Both the position numbers and the translations under genes were made by a program. Below, piece after piece: positions 34,622-46,310 of a stretch of DNA of 64,000 nucleotides. The stretch is from Cercis canadensis (Eukaryota > Streptophyta > Magnoliopsida > Fabales > Fabaceae). The stretch is from contig QAOA01008066.1 of assembly GCA_003255065.1 (NCBI GenBank), forward strand, positions 274,782 to 338,781. The letters run 5' to 3'. The first letter of the stretch is position 1, and each line of letters opens with the position of its first letter. The notes below the pieces were generated by a model. The model searched no databases and was not told where the DNA came from. It saw nothing but the letters and a program-made list of their open reading frames with translations.

Positions 34622-34836
34622 GGCTTAATTGCAATTTTGGTCCCCCTATTTTAATGAAGTAAACGATTCGGTCCCCTTCTTTAAAAGTGAACTATTTCAC
34701 CCTTCTATTTTAACAAAAGTCACATTTCTAGTCCCTCCGTCCATTAGCCGTCTAAAATTAAACAGAAGTGCTGACCTGGCATTTGAATCAGCTGATTTAA
34801 GTCATGTGACTTGCACATGACTTTTAAATTGCCAAA
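34622..34836. repeat. GCTTAATTGCAATTTTGGTCCCC-type dispersed repeat
   Basis: It begins GGCTTAATTGCAATTTTGG and contains GGTCCCC and GTCCCTCCGTCC phrases. Related copies are at about 39085-39270 (reverse orientation) and 55875-56010. It is cut by the N at 34837. It is a common plant non-autonomous element end with no coding content. Confidence 0.55.
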
Positions 34837-34971
34837 NATGAATGTCTAGAGACAGTGGGTCGGACCAATACCTACCCATTAGGAACACGCCATATTCCAG
34901 GGGAGTGAGTTCCACCCTACTTCAGTGATCTCGCCCGTCAATTTTTGGAAGCGTCATCTCTTAGTGAAGGC

Positions 34972-35785
34972 TACAGGTGGTAAAATGGTCCAGTTTGATG
35001 AACGTCTAGAGGTGGTAAAATGGTCCAGTCTAATGGACCAGCTCGTATAACCTGGTGTTAGCCTGTGCTGGGTTAGGAAAATACTGGTTCGAAAAAATTG
35101 GGCTAATTTTGGCCCAGTCCAATTAGGGCCGACGGGCTCAAACCAGGCTGGCCCGGCTTAGCCCGATTGGTTAATTTTTTTTGTTTTAAAATTAAGATGA
35201 AATTACTTATAAAATTCTTTAAATTAAAATATAAAAATTGTTAAGTAGTATTATTTATGCACCTATTGTAAGAAAATGTTGGCCACCACATATTTAAGGA
35301 ATGATTCTTAGAATTAAAAATGTTCAATTCATTAAAAAAAGATATTTAGAGCATACTAGACTTCACTTGATTTTTATTGGGACAAAAATTTTACTCATGA
35401 AAAATTTATTATAAAATAATGATGTTATTAGAGTCATAAAAAGTTTAAAAATCACAAATATGAGATATATGATTAAATTTCATATTTTTTATATAAAAAA
35501 TATTGTCTTTCATTATATAATATATTATATTCAATAAAAAAAATTAAAAAGATAACATATAAGTTTATTATATATTTTTACATACATATATACTTTTATT
35601 TTTTAACCAAAAAGAATAAAAATAATTTTTTACATTAAGGTCGGGCTGGCCAACTGACCCGATAGCCCATCATAGAGTTGGGTTAGGCTAGCTATATGCC
35701 AGCCCGATTAAATTCAGCCGGCTTAGCCCTAAATTTATCTATGGCCCAATCAGACCAGGCCAAACTAGCCCGATTGCCACCTCTA
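34972..35785. mobile_element. non-autonomous hAT element with a duplicated left end
   Basis: The left end TACAGGTGGTAAAATGG and the right end (read inward) TAGAGGTGGCAATCGG are inverted repeats. The flanking octamers are GTGAAGGC (34964-34971) and GTGGAGGC (35786-35793). A second left-end-like copy, TAGAGGTGGTAAAATGGTCC, starts about 40 bp inside, at about 35011. The interior has GGGCTAG/CCAGCCC-rich ends and an AT-rich core with no transposase. Confidence 0.7.
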
Positions 35786-35793
35786 GTGGAGGC

Positions 35794-36560
35794 TCACAAA
35801 ACCCAACCCTATTAATTATATTTTTTTAATAGAAAATAGAAAAAAATTATTTTCAATTTGAAATAAAAAGTTAAGTGAGTTTTCATGTAAACTTTGAATA
35901 AATGCATTTTTCTCCCAAAATCTATGCGGAAAGAAAATATAAGTTTAGTGTCCCAAAAAATCAAAGGAATCAAAAACCATATAAAATAACTCTAATACCT
36001 AATACCAAAATCTTGATAGTAATTTTAGGGTCTAGTATTTTTAAAGGTATTATAGATATTTTATATCAATTTTTACCCCTTGTGTTAATGATCTAATAGT
36101 TGACTTAACGGATTAAACTCAATTGTAGTTTTTTCTTCAAAACTTATGGGAAATCTATGTAAATTTTGAAAAATAGAGAAAAAAATCATGTATCTTATAA
36201 AAAAAATATATATATAAGAAAAGAAAAAGTATTTTACTCTAAAATTTTTTATAACTATAAAAATGTTATTATAGTTATCTACCAAAAACTAATGTTAATA
36301 CAGTTTTATTGTATGTGATTATTATATGATTTAGTTATGAGACCATTTATGACGGTGGTGTTTTTTTTATTTTTTTTTTATTTTTTAATTATACTCATAA
36401 CTATGGCAATGCAATCATTTGTTTATAATATGTATATGGAGGTATTTTTGTAACTACAGAAGTATGCATGACAACAAACACCCGTTAACAATTTTGTTTC
36501 GAGAATAATTCTTTGAAAAAAAAAGTTGTATAAAGAATCATCCGTGGGTCACAATATTAG
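35794..36560. other. AT-rich intergenic DNA, no gene seen
   Basis: Short AT-rich open frames here have no family resemblance. No RNA gene is seen. Confidence 0.5.
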
Positions 36561-36574
36561 ACCTCAGTTGTGCA

Positions 36575-36795
36575 ATTTTGAGCCTGTTTGATTTTTGTTT
36601 TTAAAAATTATTTTTTTATTTTTGAAAACAATAAAACTAAAAAACTTGTTTGATAGGACTATTTTCAAAAATATATTTTGAAAATTTCTTCTCACAAAAT
36701 TATTCTAAAAACAAGAAAACAAAAACAAGAGATGACTGTTTTCAAAAATTGTTTTTAAAAACAAAAAAATAAAACACTTTCAAACACACCCTTAT
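36575..36795. mobile_element. small foldback MITE
   Basis: The left side GAGCCTGTTTGATTTTTGTTTTTAAAAA is answered by the inverted TTTTTAAAAACAAAAAAATAAAACACTTTCAAACACACCC-type right side (positions 36750-36795). The GTGTTTGA/TCAAACAC ends are typical of small plant MITEs. No coding. Confidence 0.55.
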
Positions 36796-36881
36796 TTCCC
36801 TTTATTTCTAAGATGCAAAACATTGTTCCATTTGTATTCTGGCAAATATAATCCACAAAATTGATTCAAGTGAATATGTTC

Positions 36882-37266
36882 GGCCTTTTAACACAAATAT
36901 TACATTTTGTAAAAGTATTTACCTAACTATTACAACTTTCAAACTATTTACACAAATATTACACTTTTTAAAAATTCAAAAATAAAAAAAAAAGACACCA
37001 CCGTCAGTGAAAAAGCAGTCCGTGTCAGTGGAAAAAATTGAGTGCTGGCGTGTTGAGAAGGAAATTGAGTATATAAGGAAACAATGGACGAATTTTGGCT
37101 TATTGGGACACGCCGTGAGGCCTACGGCGTGTCCGGTGGGTCCCACGTGTTCGAAAATCTTTTTTTTTTTTAATTTTTAAAAAGTGTAATATTTTTGTAA
37201 ATAGTTTAAAAGTTGTAATATTTGGGTAAATACTTTTACACAATGTAATATTTGTGTCAAAAAGCC
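36882..37266. mobile_element. Mutator-like MITE (385 bp) with a perfect 10-bp target duplication
   Basis: Inverted arms of about 110 bp begin GGCCTTTTAACACAAATATT on the left and GGCTTTTTGACACAAATATT read from the right. GAATATGTTC is repeated exactly on both sides (36872-36881 and 37267-37276). Nine to ten bases is the Mutator target length. The 160-bp centre contains a short GACACGCCGT...ACGGCGTGTC palindrome near 37108-37132. Confidence 0.85.
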
Positions 37267-37419
37267 GAATATGTTCTTCTATGCCATGTGGAATAATCCT
37301 ATATGCAACAGAGTTGTGACATTACATGCTGCAAGGACATTTTAAGCCTAAAGTTCTAGAATAAATCATTCAAAAGGCCTTACTTATTGCATTAATTCTT
37401 GAATGATTTTAAAATTAGG

Positions 37420-37790
37420 GTTGCTAGGCTAGTGCTACCACCCTACCTAATTGAGTGGGTTCTATTAAGACCTATCCAATAATTTTGGTATCATTATGAA
37501 GTTATTAAAAAATTGAGTTACTCAATATGCAACATAATACACAATTTCTTATAAAATGTATAAATGACACACAATGTAAAAAAATGTGCCAAAATCTTTT
37601 TCTTTGTTGGCAAAGTTTTAATTTTTTAACATGCTTTTTTATATCATGTTGTTTATACTTTTTAGAAGAAATTGTGTGTTTTGTTATTGGGTAACTCAAT
37701 TTTTTTAAAATTTTACAACAATACCAAAATCACTAGGTAAGTTCTACTAAAACCCACCAATTAGGTGGAATAGTAGTGCAACACCCCTCT
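37420..37790. mobile_element. foldback MITE near the 3' end of the lipase gene
   Basis: The left arm (GTGCTACCACCCTACCTAAT...AATTTTGGTAT, 37430-37490) and the right arm (ATACCAAAATCACTAGG...GGTGGAATAGTAGTGCAACACCCC, 37720-37788) are inverted copies. Inner arms also pair (AATTGAGTTACTCAATA with TTGGGTAACTCAATT). There is no clear target duplication. Confidence 0.65.
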
Positions 37791-38057
37791 TACCAAACCC
37801 CTCTAAAATTGTGTATACTTTAAAAAAACTGCTAGAAACATTAGAAACATTGATTCAAGGTTTTCATAATACTTTCAGACCTTCGATTGATCGTCCATAA
37901 ATAATGGATGGATTGGTTTTTTTGGTTGAGTTTCTTGTTCCTTTTTGGTGGATAGTTTTGTTTGTGGTTGTTTTTATTTTTTTGGGGGGAGGGGTGGAAC
38001 CATGGAAGAGAAGAACAAAGGCCAGTGTTAAATGTATTCTCTAATATTTTCCATTGT

Positions 38058-41000
38058 TCACATCATAATATTACAGCTATCATCTTTCTCTAGTTCTTGG
38101 ATAAGTAATTCCATCATCTTCTTATACATGGGCATGTAATGATCATTTATCATTGTTTTTGAGAGTCGAAGCTTGCTGTACAGCTCTCTTGGTGTTTCGT
38201 ATAAGCAGACACGTTCCTCAACCTCAACGGGATCATCAGAATTTGGATTAGAATCATTGGACAAAGGCACAGGAACAACATGCATGATTCTTCCTGGGGG
38301 ATAAAAGTGGTGGTTATCTGAGACATCAGATGAGGTAACTGAGTTACTGCTTTCTGCAGCATCAGCAAGAATGTTCTCTTCTTCAGTTATCTCTTTCGCT
38401 GCTGCTGCCTCTTCTTCCTGGGCATGAATGTCCATGGTAATATCCTGCTTTTGAAGCTCCTTCTCCAGTTCATACCACAATTCCCCTTCGGTAATTTCAT
38501 CCATGGTGCAAGTAGTGATGTCGTGATTTTGTGGAATGAGTTGTTCCTCTTCATCTGTGTCATCATGACCTGAGCCTCCACTTGAGGAAGTATGTTCATC
38601 TTTGCTCAGCATTGGCTCTCTCCCTACCTCTTCAGTCAAAAGAGATTCGGTCGTTCTCTCGGATATTAGAGAATCTTCAGTCAACTTCTCCATTTTTGAG
38701 TTGGAAGATGGGCCAACACTTCTGCGGCGTGCACTCATGCAAGACCATGATGACAATGATGAGCGAGTTCTAACAACAGCTTCAGCAACACTTTGTGCAC
38801 GCTTCATTACAACCTGCAATTACATAGCAGAATCACCTGAATGAATTACACGGGTAAATCTATGCAAAATGAAGATCAATCACAAAACAGATTGATTGAT
38901 AGTATCTGTGAAGATTGATCATTTATGGATCGGTTGGGTTGTATCTCCATATCATGCAAACTTAAATACTAGTAACAAGAAAATCTAGTCAATGTTTATG
39001 ATGTATCATCACTTGGAAGATATACCCAGAAGAGCTCTATGCAATACACTTTTTAGTGCCACACAATTTTATTCAGTTTATTTTACAATAAAAAAATTAA
39101 ATTTAAGTGCCACATCAGTGTTTTCTGTCAATTTTTGAATGGAGTTAGACCCCTGGACCATTTTGTCCATTTTTTGAAACTATAGGAACTAAAAAGTTCC
39201 GTTTTAAAATAGGGAGACCAAAACGTTCATATGAGTAAAATAGGGGGATTAAAACTGCAATTAAGCCTAAATATTAGTAACAAGACAATCCAGTCAATGT
39301 TTATGATGAATCATCAATTGGAAGATATACCCCAGAAGAGCTTTATGCAATACACACTTTCATTATAAAATAGAAACCACAGAACTCCAAGCTACCTGAG
39401 TGCCATTGGTTACGGGCCACAGAATAGAACCTGCACCAGCTACCCTGGCTTTTGCACTAGATATTGATGGTAGATGAGATCCAAGTGCAGTTGCAGAGCG
39501 ATAAACAACATTCAGGACTTTTGTACGCTCAACCTGATCCCGCAAACCATTCATCCAAGAAGATGCAGTGACCTGATGACAACGAATTGAGTAAACATCA
39601 AGGCATTTCCATCATGAATGTAAATTTTGATGTTTGCCAAAGCCATATTATATTAGGAGAAATAGTGACAGCACCTCAGAGCGGAGATCATCAATAGAGG
39701 CAGTTGAGAATGTGGGCACTAAGTCAGAACCATTTATGATTGTGGTAATGAAGTGTTTCCCCGATTCTGCTAATTCCCATGTCATACAGGCAGCTGCAAA
39801 AATGACAATTATGATACAAATTGTCAATGTCATATTTAGTAACAACCAAGTTTCCTGTAACAGTGAAATTTCAATCTCATAAAGCATATCCAATGAAAGA
39901 TTCAACTAAAAGCACAAACAAAGATCTGATGTCTGTCACAGTAAATCCCATCCATGTAAATAATGATACTGATGTTTGTCACAGTAATTTGAAATCCCAT
40001 AATACAACCCACAGCAGGGATAAAAATAGCATTAGCTTCAGATCATGTCCAATAACAATATATTTAACCCATTATTAAATGATATGGAAAGCTCACCATA
40101 GCAAATCAATGAAGTCTAAAAATTACGATGATGTGATGGGTTCAAAAGAAACAAAAAGTAACGAACAAACTACTTGAAGTAATAAGTTTAAGATATATTA
40201 AAGATGGAAACAATAACTACATGCCTGGGGCAAACGTGACACAATTGGCTGAAGAAAACTCCTTTTGTTCTCTAAGAACATATGTTAACAGTGCTGCAGT
40301 ACCACCACCGAGGGAGTGTCCAACAATCTATGAAAAATACAATGACAACTGTTAGTAAACATGGTTTTACAGGTAAATATATGATCTGTCACATGATACA
40401 GTTAAAAAAATTACAAAAATAAAAGAAAATTTCGATAAAAAAATATAATCTAGATTGAAAACACAAAAAGGTCCAAAAAGAGTAATGAGTGGAAAACAGA
40501 ATGCTAGAACATTTACTAGAACTTCAAGCACTAAATATTGAGCAGTAGCATTATAATGTTCTTCTAAGTAGAATATAGAATAATACCTTGAGTTTGAAGT
40601 CAGGATATTCACCAAGAGCATTAAGTAGGGTAGGAGTGGAGAGCTTGGCAATCCAACGAGCTGCAGCAACCATACCGCAGTGTGCATATCCTAAAACCAA
40701 GTTGCTTATCCCGCCATCATTTAAAACTGAATGGTGGAAGGGGACAACAGCACCAGTTGCAGCTGTTAGTGTGTCTTTAATGCTATGAGTACCCCGAATC
40801 AATAGAAGGAAACATTTTGATTTTGAGTCACGAATAATTGTGAAAGCAGGCTTTAGAAGCTGCAATAAAATTTCATGCCATTAAATCAAAATTCAGCTTT
40901 AATTGAACAGAAAATAAATGAAATAGAAATGCTGAAACAGTTTTATTTTTGAAAGTAAGCTTGGAAAAGGAAAGAATAACAGATACACATATATATTATA

Positions 41001-42374
41001 AAAAGTGAAACATGTTTAATGTTTTGTGAGATTGAATAACAAATGGAAATGGACTAATTGTGGAAATAGATCCACATAATAATTCCAAGGGGTGATACAC
41101 ATGTCAACACTCAGCATGTAAAGGGCAATTCTATAAATGATTTGAGACCTCCCTCTCCAAAAAATACCTGACTTTTTCTTTAATAAATTTTTATCGCGTC
41201 CAGAATGAACTTATTTCTTCCAATGCATCCATTTCTCATGAGATAATTTCCTTCTCAAGGGGTAGAATCCTCATATAGTGATAGAAAACATAAATTATTG
41301 AAAGTATTTATTATAGCTACCCACTTAGTCAGTGTCAGACTCATATACCCAAAATCTTAAGGACCAAGATGAAGTGCAGTGGCCATGCCATTATGAAGCA
41401 CTTCAAGCTACATACATAGTGTATAATTTATAAACATCAACAGGAAATTGGAATGATATTGCAACCCTAAATGAAAAACATGCTCTTTCAGAAGTTTGTT
41501 TTGAGTCAAAATCCAATTACAGAGTACAAGCCGATGACTTGTGTATACAATGGCATTTCCTTCTCCTTAATGGCGGTGGGTATGAGATCTTGATATCTAA
41601 ACGCATGTGGGTGAATGCCTATGTGTGTTTAACATGCTAATCCCCCGTCCCCCTCTCCATAAATAAAAGCCAAGAAAAAAGAAACATGATGAGATTAAGG
41701 GCAACATACCGCAGCTTTGGGCTTCTGAAGCAGGACATCGTCCAAGGAAAATCCGGCAGACTCTAAAAACACCGGAAAGGGTTTCTTTGAGAAGAGCATA
41801 CATAATGTCAGCAACCTCAAGAGATTATGTAACTCCACTATAATTTCAATGCCTTTGAGTTGTATACAATCACTACCCGCATATACACTTGCAACTTGTA
41901 AATTCCCCTGCAAGTATTTCACACTGATTAACACCTCAAATAAAGCTTTAGAACATTGCACTTCAATGCAAGCCTCAAAGTGAACTCAAACAAGCTCTAA
42001 ACAGTTAAATTCATCACCTTTCAGAGAAAAAAAAATCCAGGAATGCTTAGAATTCGAATTCAATTCAAGAAATTCACCTGCTTGCGCATAAAGTAATTAA
42101 TACCGAAGGCCAAGTCGCCGATGGGCCATTTGCCCAAAGTCTCGGAATAAGTAAACCTCAATGTTTCGGACAAGGTAATAATGGATTCCAGCAGAGTCGC
42201 CGGAGCTTGAGCTGGCCTCCGAGAAAGCCTTCTCCTCCTCACCGATCTGCTCGATTTCGACATATCCCCACCCGGATCCTCGTCGGCTTCACCCTTCTTT
42301 GCCAGCCTCCGGCTCAAGATATAGTACAGCATCACCGCCGCTCCGGCGGCCGTCGCCATTGTCCCGGCCGCCAT
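38058..42374 (-). CDS. class 3 lipase with mono/diacylglycerol lipase N-terminal domain, 7 exons, 640 aa
   Basis: Exons on the minus strand are 42374-42078, 41907-41710, 40859-40587, 40327-40225, 39793-39675, 39572-39396 and 38813-38058, 1923 bp in total. The enzyme family hydrolyses acylglycerols. The N-terminus has a likely membrane anchor (about residues 6-20) followed by an arginine-rich stretch. Exon 4 carries the nucleophile elbow GHSLGGG (Ser261). Asp314 in NGSDLVP and His567 in YPPGRIMHVVP complete the triad seen in this family. The C-terminal exon adds an acidic, serine-rich region (about 430-545). The length matches my recollection of the plant family (about 640). The start ATG begins MAAGTMATAAG, just ahead of the anchor. 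All introns are GT-AG except intron 4, whose donor is GC (CAG/GCATG at 40225/40224). Intron 6 holds a repeat insertion. Confidence 0.9.
38966..39352. repeat. 85-bp direct repeat flanking a dispersed element in lipase intron 6
   Basis: AATACTAGTAACAAGAAAAT...GCAATACAC (about 38966-39048) recurs as AATATTAGTAACAAGACAAT...GCAATACAC (about 39271-39355). Between them is a reverse-oriented copy of the GCTTAATTGC repeat family. The duplication is far longer than any transposase-made target duplication, so a segmental event is likelier. Confidence 0.8.
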
Positions 42375-42760
42375 GGAACCAATGAGAAATTATCAAGAAG
42401 AAGCTCCCAAATCGAAGATCACGGGAAGAATAACCATACCCAGAAACAAAAGCAAAAACAAAAAGCACCCCAGTTGTAGCAAAGAATCGAATAACTGAAA
42501 ATTGCAAAGAATGGTTGATTGCGAAGAGAAATGCGAAAAAGAATAACACAAACTTCTGGAAAGAGATAAAATTTTGAGGGAGTACAATCAAAGAAAGAAG
42601 AACTGAAGAAGAAGAAATTTGGGTTTGTTTGGCTTCGGGGTCTGAACTTCGAGACGTAGCTGAGAGGAGCATAGAATGTGCCGTGCTGGGGAGAAAGCTT
42701 ACACAAGACAAAGAGTACAGGAAGCTAGTCTACTGTTTGCACCGAAATACCAAAATGCCC
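42375..42760 (-). promoter_or_regulatory. probable promoter/leader region of the lipase gene
   Basis: The region directly upstream of the lipase start codon is the expected site of its 5' leader and promoter. On the minus strand it has pyrimidine-rich runs (TTTCTTCTTCTTC near 42600) as in plant leaders. No certain TATA box or start site can be assigned by eye. Confidence 0.4.
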
Positions 42761-44340
42761 TCGTTGGTTTAGGATAATATCTTTTTTTTTAAAAAAAAAA
42801 AATAAAACACACGAAGTTAAGACACCTTAGTAATTTAGCACTCAAGAGTGGACAAGACGAGATTTTAAGAGTGAATAGATTACTTTGAGTTGTATAGCTT
42901 TGCACCAATTGCTCTCTCTTTTTTTTTTTTTTTTTTTTTTTTTTTNTTTTTTGCTAATTCTATAATACACACTTTTATAATTATGTATCAATATATAATT
43001 GATATTAATTATAAGTGGAGGAAGAGCTCTCGCTCTATTAAGGCTGGTCTCTTTATTTTTTTTCTTTAGTTTGAATTCTTTTGATTATAAATGCAGTCAC
43101 TATTTATTTAGTGACAAAAAAAATCATAAATGACAATTAACAAGGTTAACTTATAATTTTAGTATCATTGCAAAAAAACTAAAAAAAATAGAATATATGT
43201 CAAACACTTAAATAATTTATGAATTTTAAGTTTAATTAGGTCAAAATTTATCTTTTTAAATTTTATAATTTTAGAAAAAAAATTTGATAAAATTTCTTAA
43301 ATATTTATAGTGTTATTCCCCTATTAAAATATAACATATATATTATTTTTTATATCTCAGCATCTCCTCATCTTCCCTTTACTTTCGTCATGTTATCTCA
43401 CCTTTTCTCCCGTTAAGACACAACATCCTAACTCTTCAATTTTTTTTCCATTAGCACGTGACTCTTTGGTGGTGCCCAATTAGTACCATACGATGATATC
43501 ATAATCTTCTCACATTTGCCTTCCTCACCGGCATCCATTTTCATTCTAAATCGCACCAAGTAGAACTAATTAACTGCACAATCTGACTGAGAGCTTAGGT
43601 CTACTTTGATGGAGCTTTGGGTTTTTAATGGCTGAAATAGCAGTTTCAATGGTTATAAACAATGGGTCTTGATCGACACTACTACGGCGACGGTGGAAAA
43701 GCAAGGCAGATAGATCTCAAGTGTTGGCTTCGAGAGGGAGAGGAAAAGGGATATATTCATTTTGACGACGTCGTCGACGTCGAGGTAGAATGCTTTGAGG
43801 GAGCAGAGAAGCATGGAGTTGAAAGGTGTAGATGGAGAAAATTTAAGCAAACTATTTGAAGCAAAGATACCGGTTTGTGTTTCTAGAGAATTTCGAGATC
43901 GTTGCAAAGTCTAAATTCTCCTTCCCTCTTCCTGTGCAATGGGATTAGAAGAATCAGAGAGTGAGAACCATGGGTAGTATAAAGACAATCACAATTCTTG
44001 TGTTTTTTGTTTCTCCCATGAATTCTATTGTGTTTATTAACACTGTTTAACAAAATATTTTAACATATGTGAGGTACGATGTGTAAAAAATAATACACTT
44101 ATTATATTTTTATATGAAAACAATACCACAAATACTTAAAAAACTTTACTTAAGTTTTGTTTATAATTTTAACTTCATTAAACAAAAGGTTAAAACTATT
44201 TAAGAGTTTGACTTTGACATATATTATTTGACTCAATAAAATTTTAAAATTTTCATAAATATAAAATCAAAATTTAATTTTGCCATCTAATTGTGCTTGT
44301 ATATCAAAATCTAATAATAATATTATGTAATTATAAAACT
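42761..44340. other. intergenic, no convincing gene
   Basis: A homopolymer T run carries an N at 42946. Positions 43650-43910 hold a higher-GC island with open frames on both strands, but neither has a recognisable domain. The rest is AT-rich. Confidence 0.45.
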
Positions 44341-44369
44341 GACCATTTTTTTCATCTTTTAGTGCTTGA

Positions 44370-46310
44370 AGGAACATCAGGACAACAGGTAAATATGGAG
44401 AAGTTTGTTACTTCTTTTAGTCCCAATTGTAGTCAGGGAGACAGGGCAGCTACTATGCATTTAATGGGTATTAATAATGTAGCTTTTAATGAAAAATATT
44501 CGGGTCTTCCAATTATAGTGGGTAGAAACAAAAACAACAATTCTCAGTCTTTGAAGGAGAGGGTTCGGAAAAGATTGAAAGGCTGGAAGGAGAAATTACT
44601 TTTCAAAGCGGGCAAAGAAGTGTTGATTAAAGCAATAGCACAAGCAATCTTTACTTACACCATGAGTTGTTTCAAACTGCCTAGCTCTTCATGCACGGAT
44701 CTAAATCAAATGATGGCTAGATTTTGGTGGAAAAATTCTCCGAATGATTCAAAAATCCACTGTCATAGTTGGAACGAACTTTGTCAACCTAAGAAATTGG
44801 GTGGTTTGGGATACAGGGATTTAGAGGTATTTAATTTAGCAATGTTGGCCAAACAAGGGTGGAGACCGCTTAATTTTCCAAACTCTCTTGTAGCTAGAAC
44901 CCTCAAGGTCAAATATTGTCTGAATAATAATGTGCTAGAGGCAACGCTGGGCAGCAGACCTTCATATACATGGAGGAGCATTTGGAGTGGCATGGCTTTG
45001 CTTAAGAAAGGATGTATTCAATGTATTGGTGATGGTAGAGATACTCAAATTTAGTTATACCTTCTGCTCTCCCTCACTTTCTAGCTGATGATTCAAAGGT
45101 TTGTTCTCTCTTTAAACATGATTGTAGGGAGTGGGATAAAGAGCTCGTGTTTGAGATGTTCAACCCACATGAAGTGGAAGAGATTTGTGGTATTCCTTTG
45201 AGCCAACAGTTAGTAGGTGATAGTTGGTACTGGCTCTACAAAAAGGATGGTTCCTTCTCTGTGAAATCGGCCTACAAACTGAAAATAAATGAATCCAGTA
45301 ATACATCAGTTCCTGGTTTGTTGTCCCAAGAAGTCTGTAAGGAAATATGGAACACACAAGTGCCAAGCAAATACAAGGTATTGTTTTGGAGGTGTGCAAG
45401 ACTTATCATTCCCACAGTTAAGGCTCTTAATACACGAGGCTTGGCTATCCAAGATAAGTGTTTTTTTTTATGTTGAAAGAATGCAGAATCTTTGGAGCAT
45501 GTGCTGTTTAATTGTCCACAGGTGAAGGAGGTCTGAAATTTGGCGGATGTTCCAGGTGTGGCTAACGATAGTGATACTCCTAGTTTTGTTGCTTAGGTGG
45601 AGATGGGTTTTGAAGGTGTGGATGGTGGACAAATGGCTCTTGGCCATTTTCATCTGCTACAATATATGGGCTAGAAGGAATAAAATTAGAATGGGAAAAA
45701 ATGTTTATCCCATGCAAACTGAGTGGGAAAAGGCTATGAAGCTAAGGGACTTATGGATAGATTTGTCTACTAAGCATAGGGTAGTTATTGTTGCCAGCAC
45801 TGTAAAATGTAGCAGGCCACAAGAGGGTTTTTTCAAGCTAAATGTAGATGGAGCATTGCTACAAGGTGGGGGCGGTGCTGTTGGAGGCGTCATTAGGGAT
45901 TCGGAAGGTGTCTTTTTGGTAGGGTGGGCAAAACCCATTAAAGGAATACATGATGTGGATGTGATGGAAGCTATTGCAGTAAGGGATGGTTTTCAGATGG
46001 CCTTGGACTTAGGTTTTCTTGATATGCAGGTTGAGGGTGATGCACAAATAATTCTCCAAGCAGCTTTGGCAAACAAGGTTATGCAGTCAGTGGTAGGCAT
46101 CGTAATGCATAATATTTTAGAACTAACTAGCACCATGAGAGTAATCTCTTTCTATTAGACTTCTCGTGTAGTTAATGAAATAGTTTTTAGACTTGCTCAG
46201 TTTAAAAAAATTATTTCTACAGAACTGATTTGGTTGGAGAAACTTCCACTGTTCTTGTTAGATGTACTTGTTTTTTATGCTTAATGAAAATTTATATTCA
46301 TATAAAAAAA
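44370..46310 (+). mobile_element. 5'-truncated LINE (plant L1-type) ORF2 remnant
   Basis: The reading begins within the reverse-transcriptase domain (GTSGQQVNMEKFVTSFS, YSGLPIIVGR) and continues through the post-RT region (KGWKEKLLFKAGKEVLIKAI, FWWKN, KKLGGLGYRDL). It then has the zinc-binding RT C-terminal segment (SVKSAYKL, about 45250-45530) and an RNase H (KLNVDGALLQGGGGAVGGVI, about 45835-46140). The endonuclease and the catalytic YADD part are missing. In-frame stops occur near 45050, 45475, 45535, 45595 and 46158, and an A run ends it near 46308. The fusion to a C-terminal RNase H is typical of plant L1 elements. It is an old, inactive, 5'-truncated copy, and no target duplication was found. 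Confidence 0.85.

Noticed and set aside
43653-43907. Overlapping frames on both strands as a small gene
   Set aside because: No domain, no supporting exon structure, and similar lengths on both strands suggest chance in a higher-GC patch.
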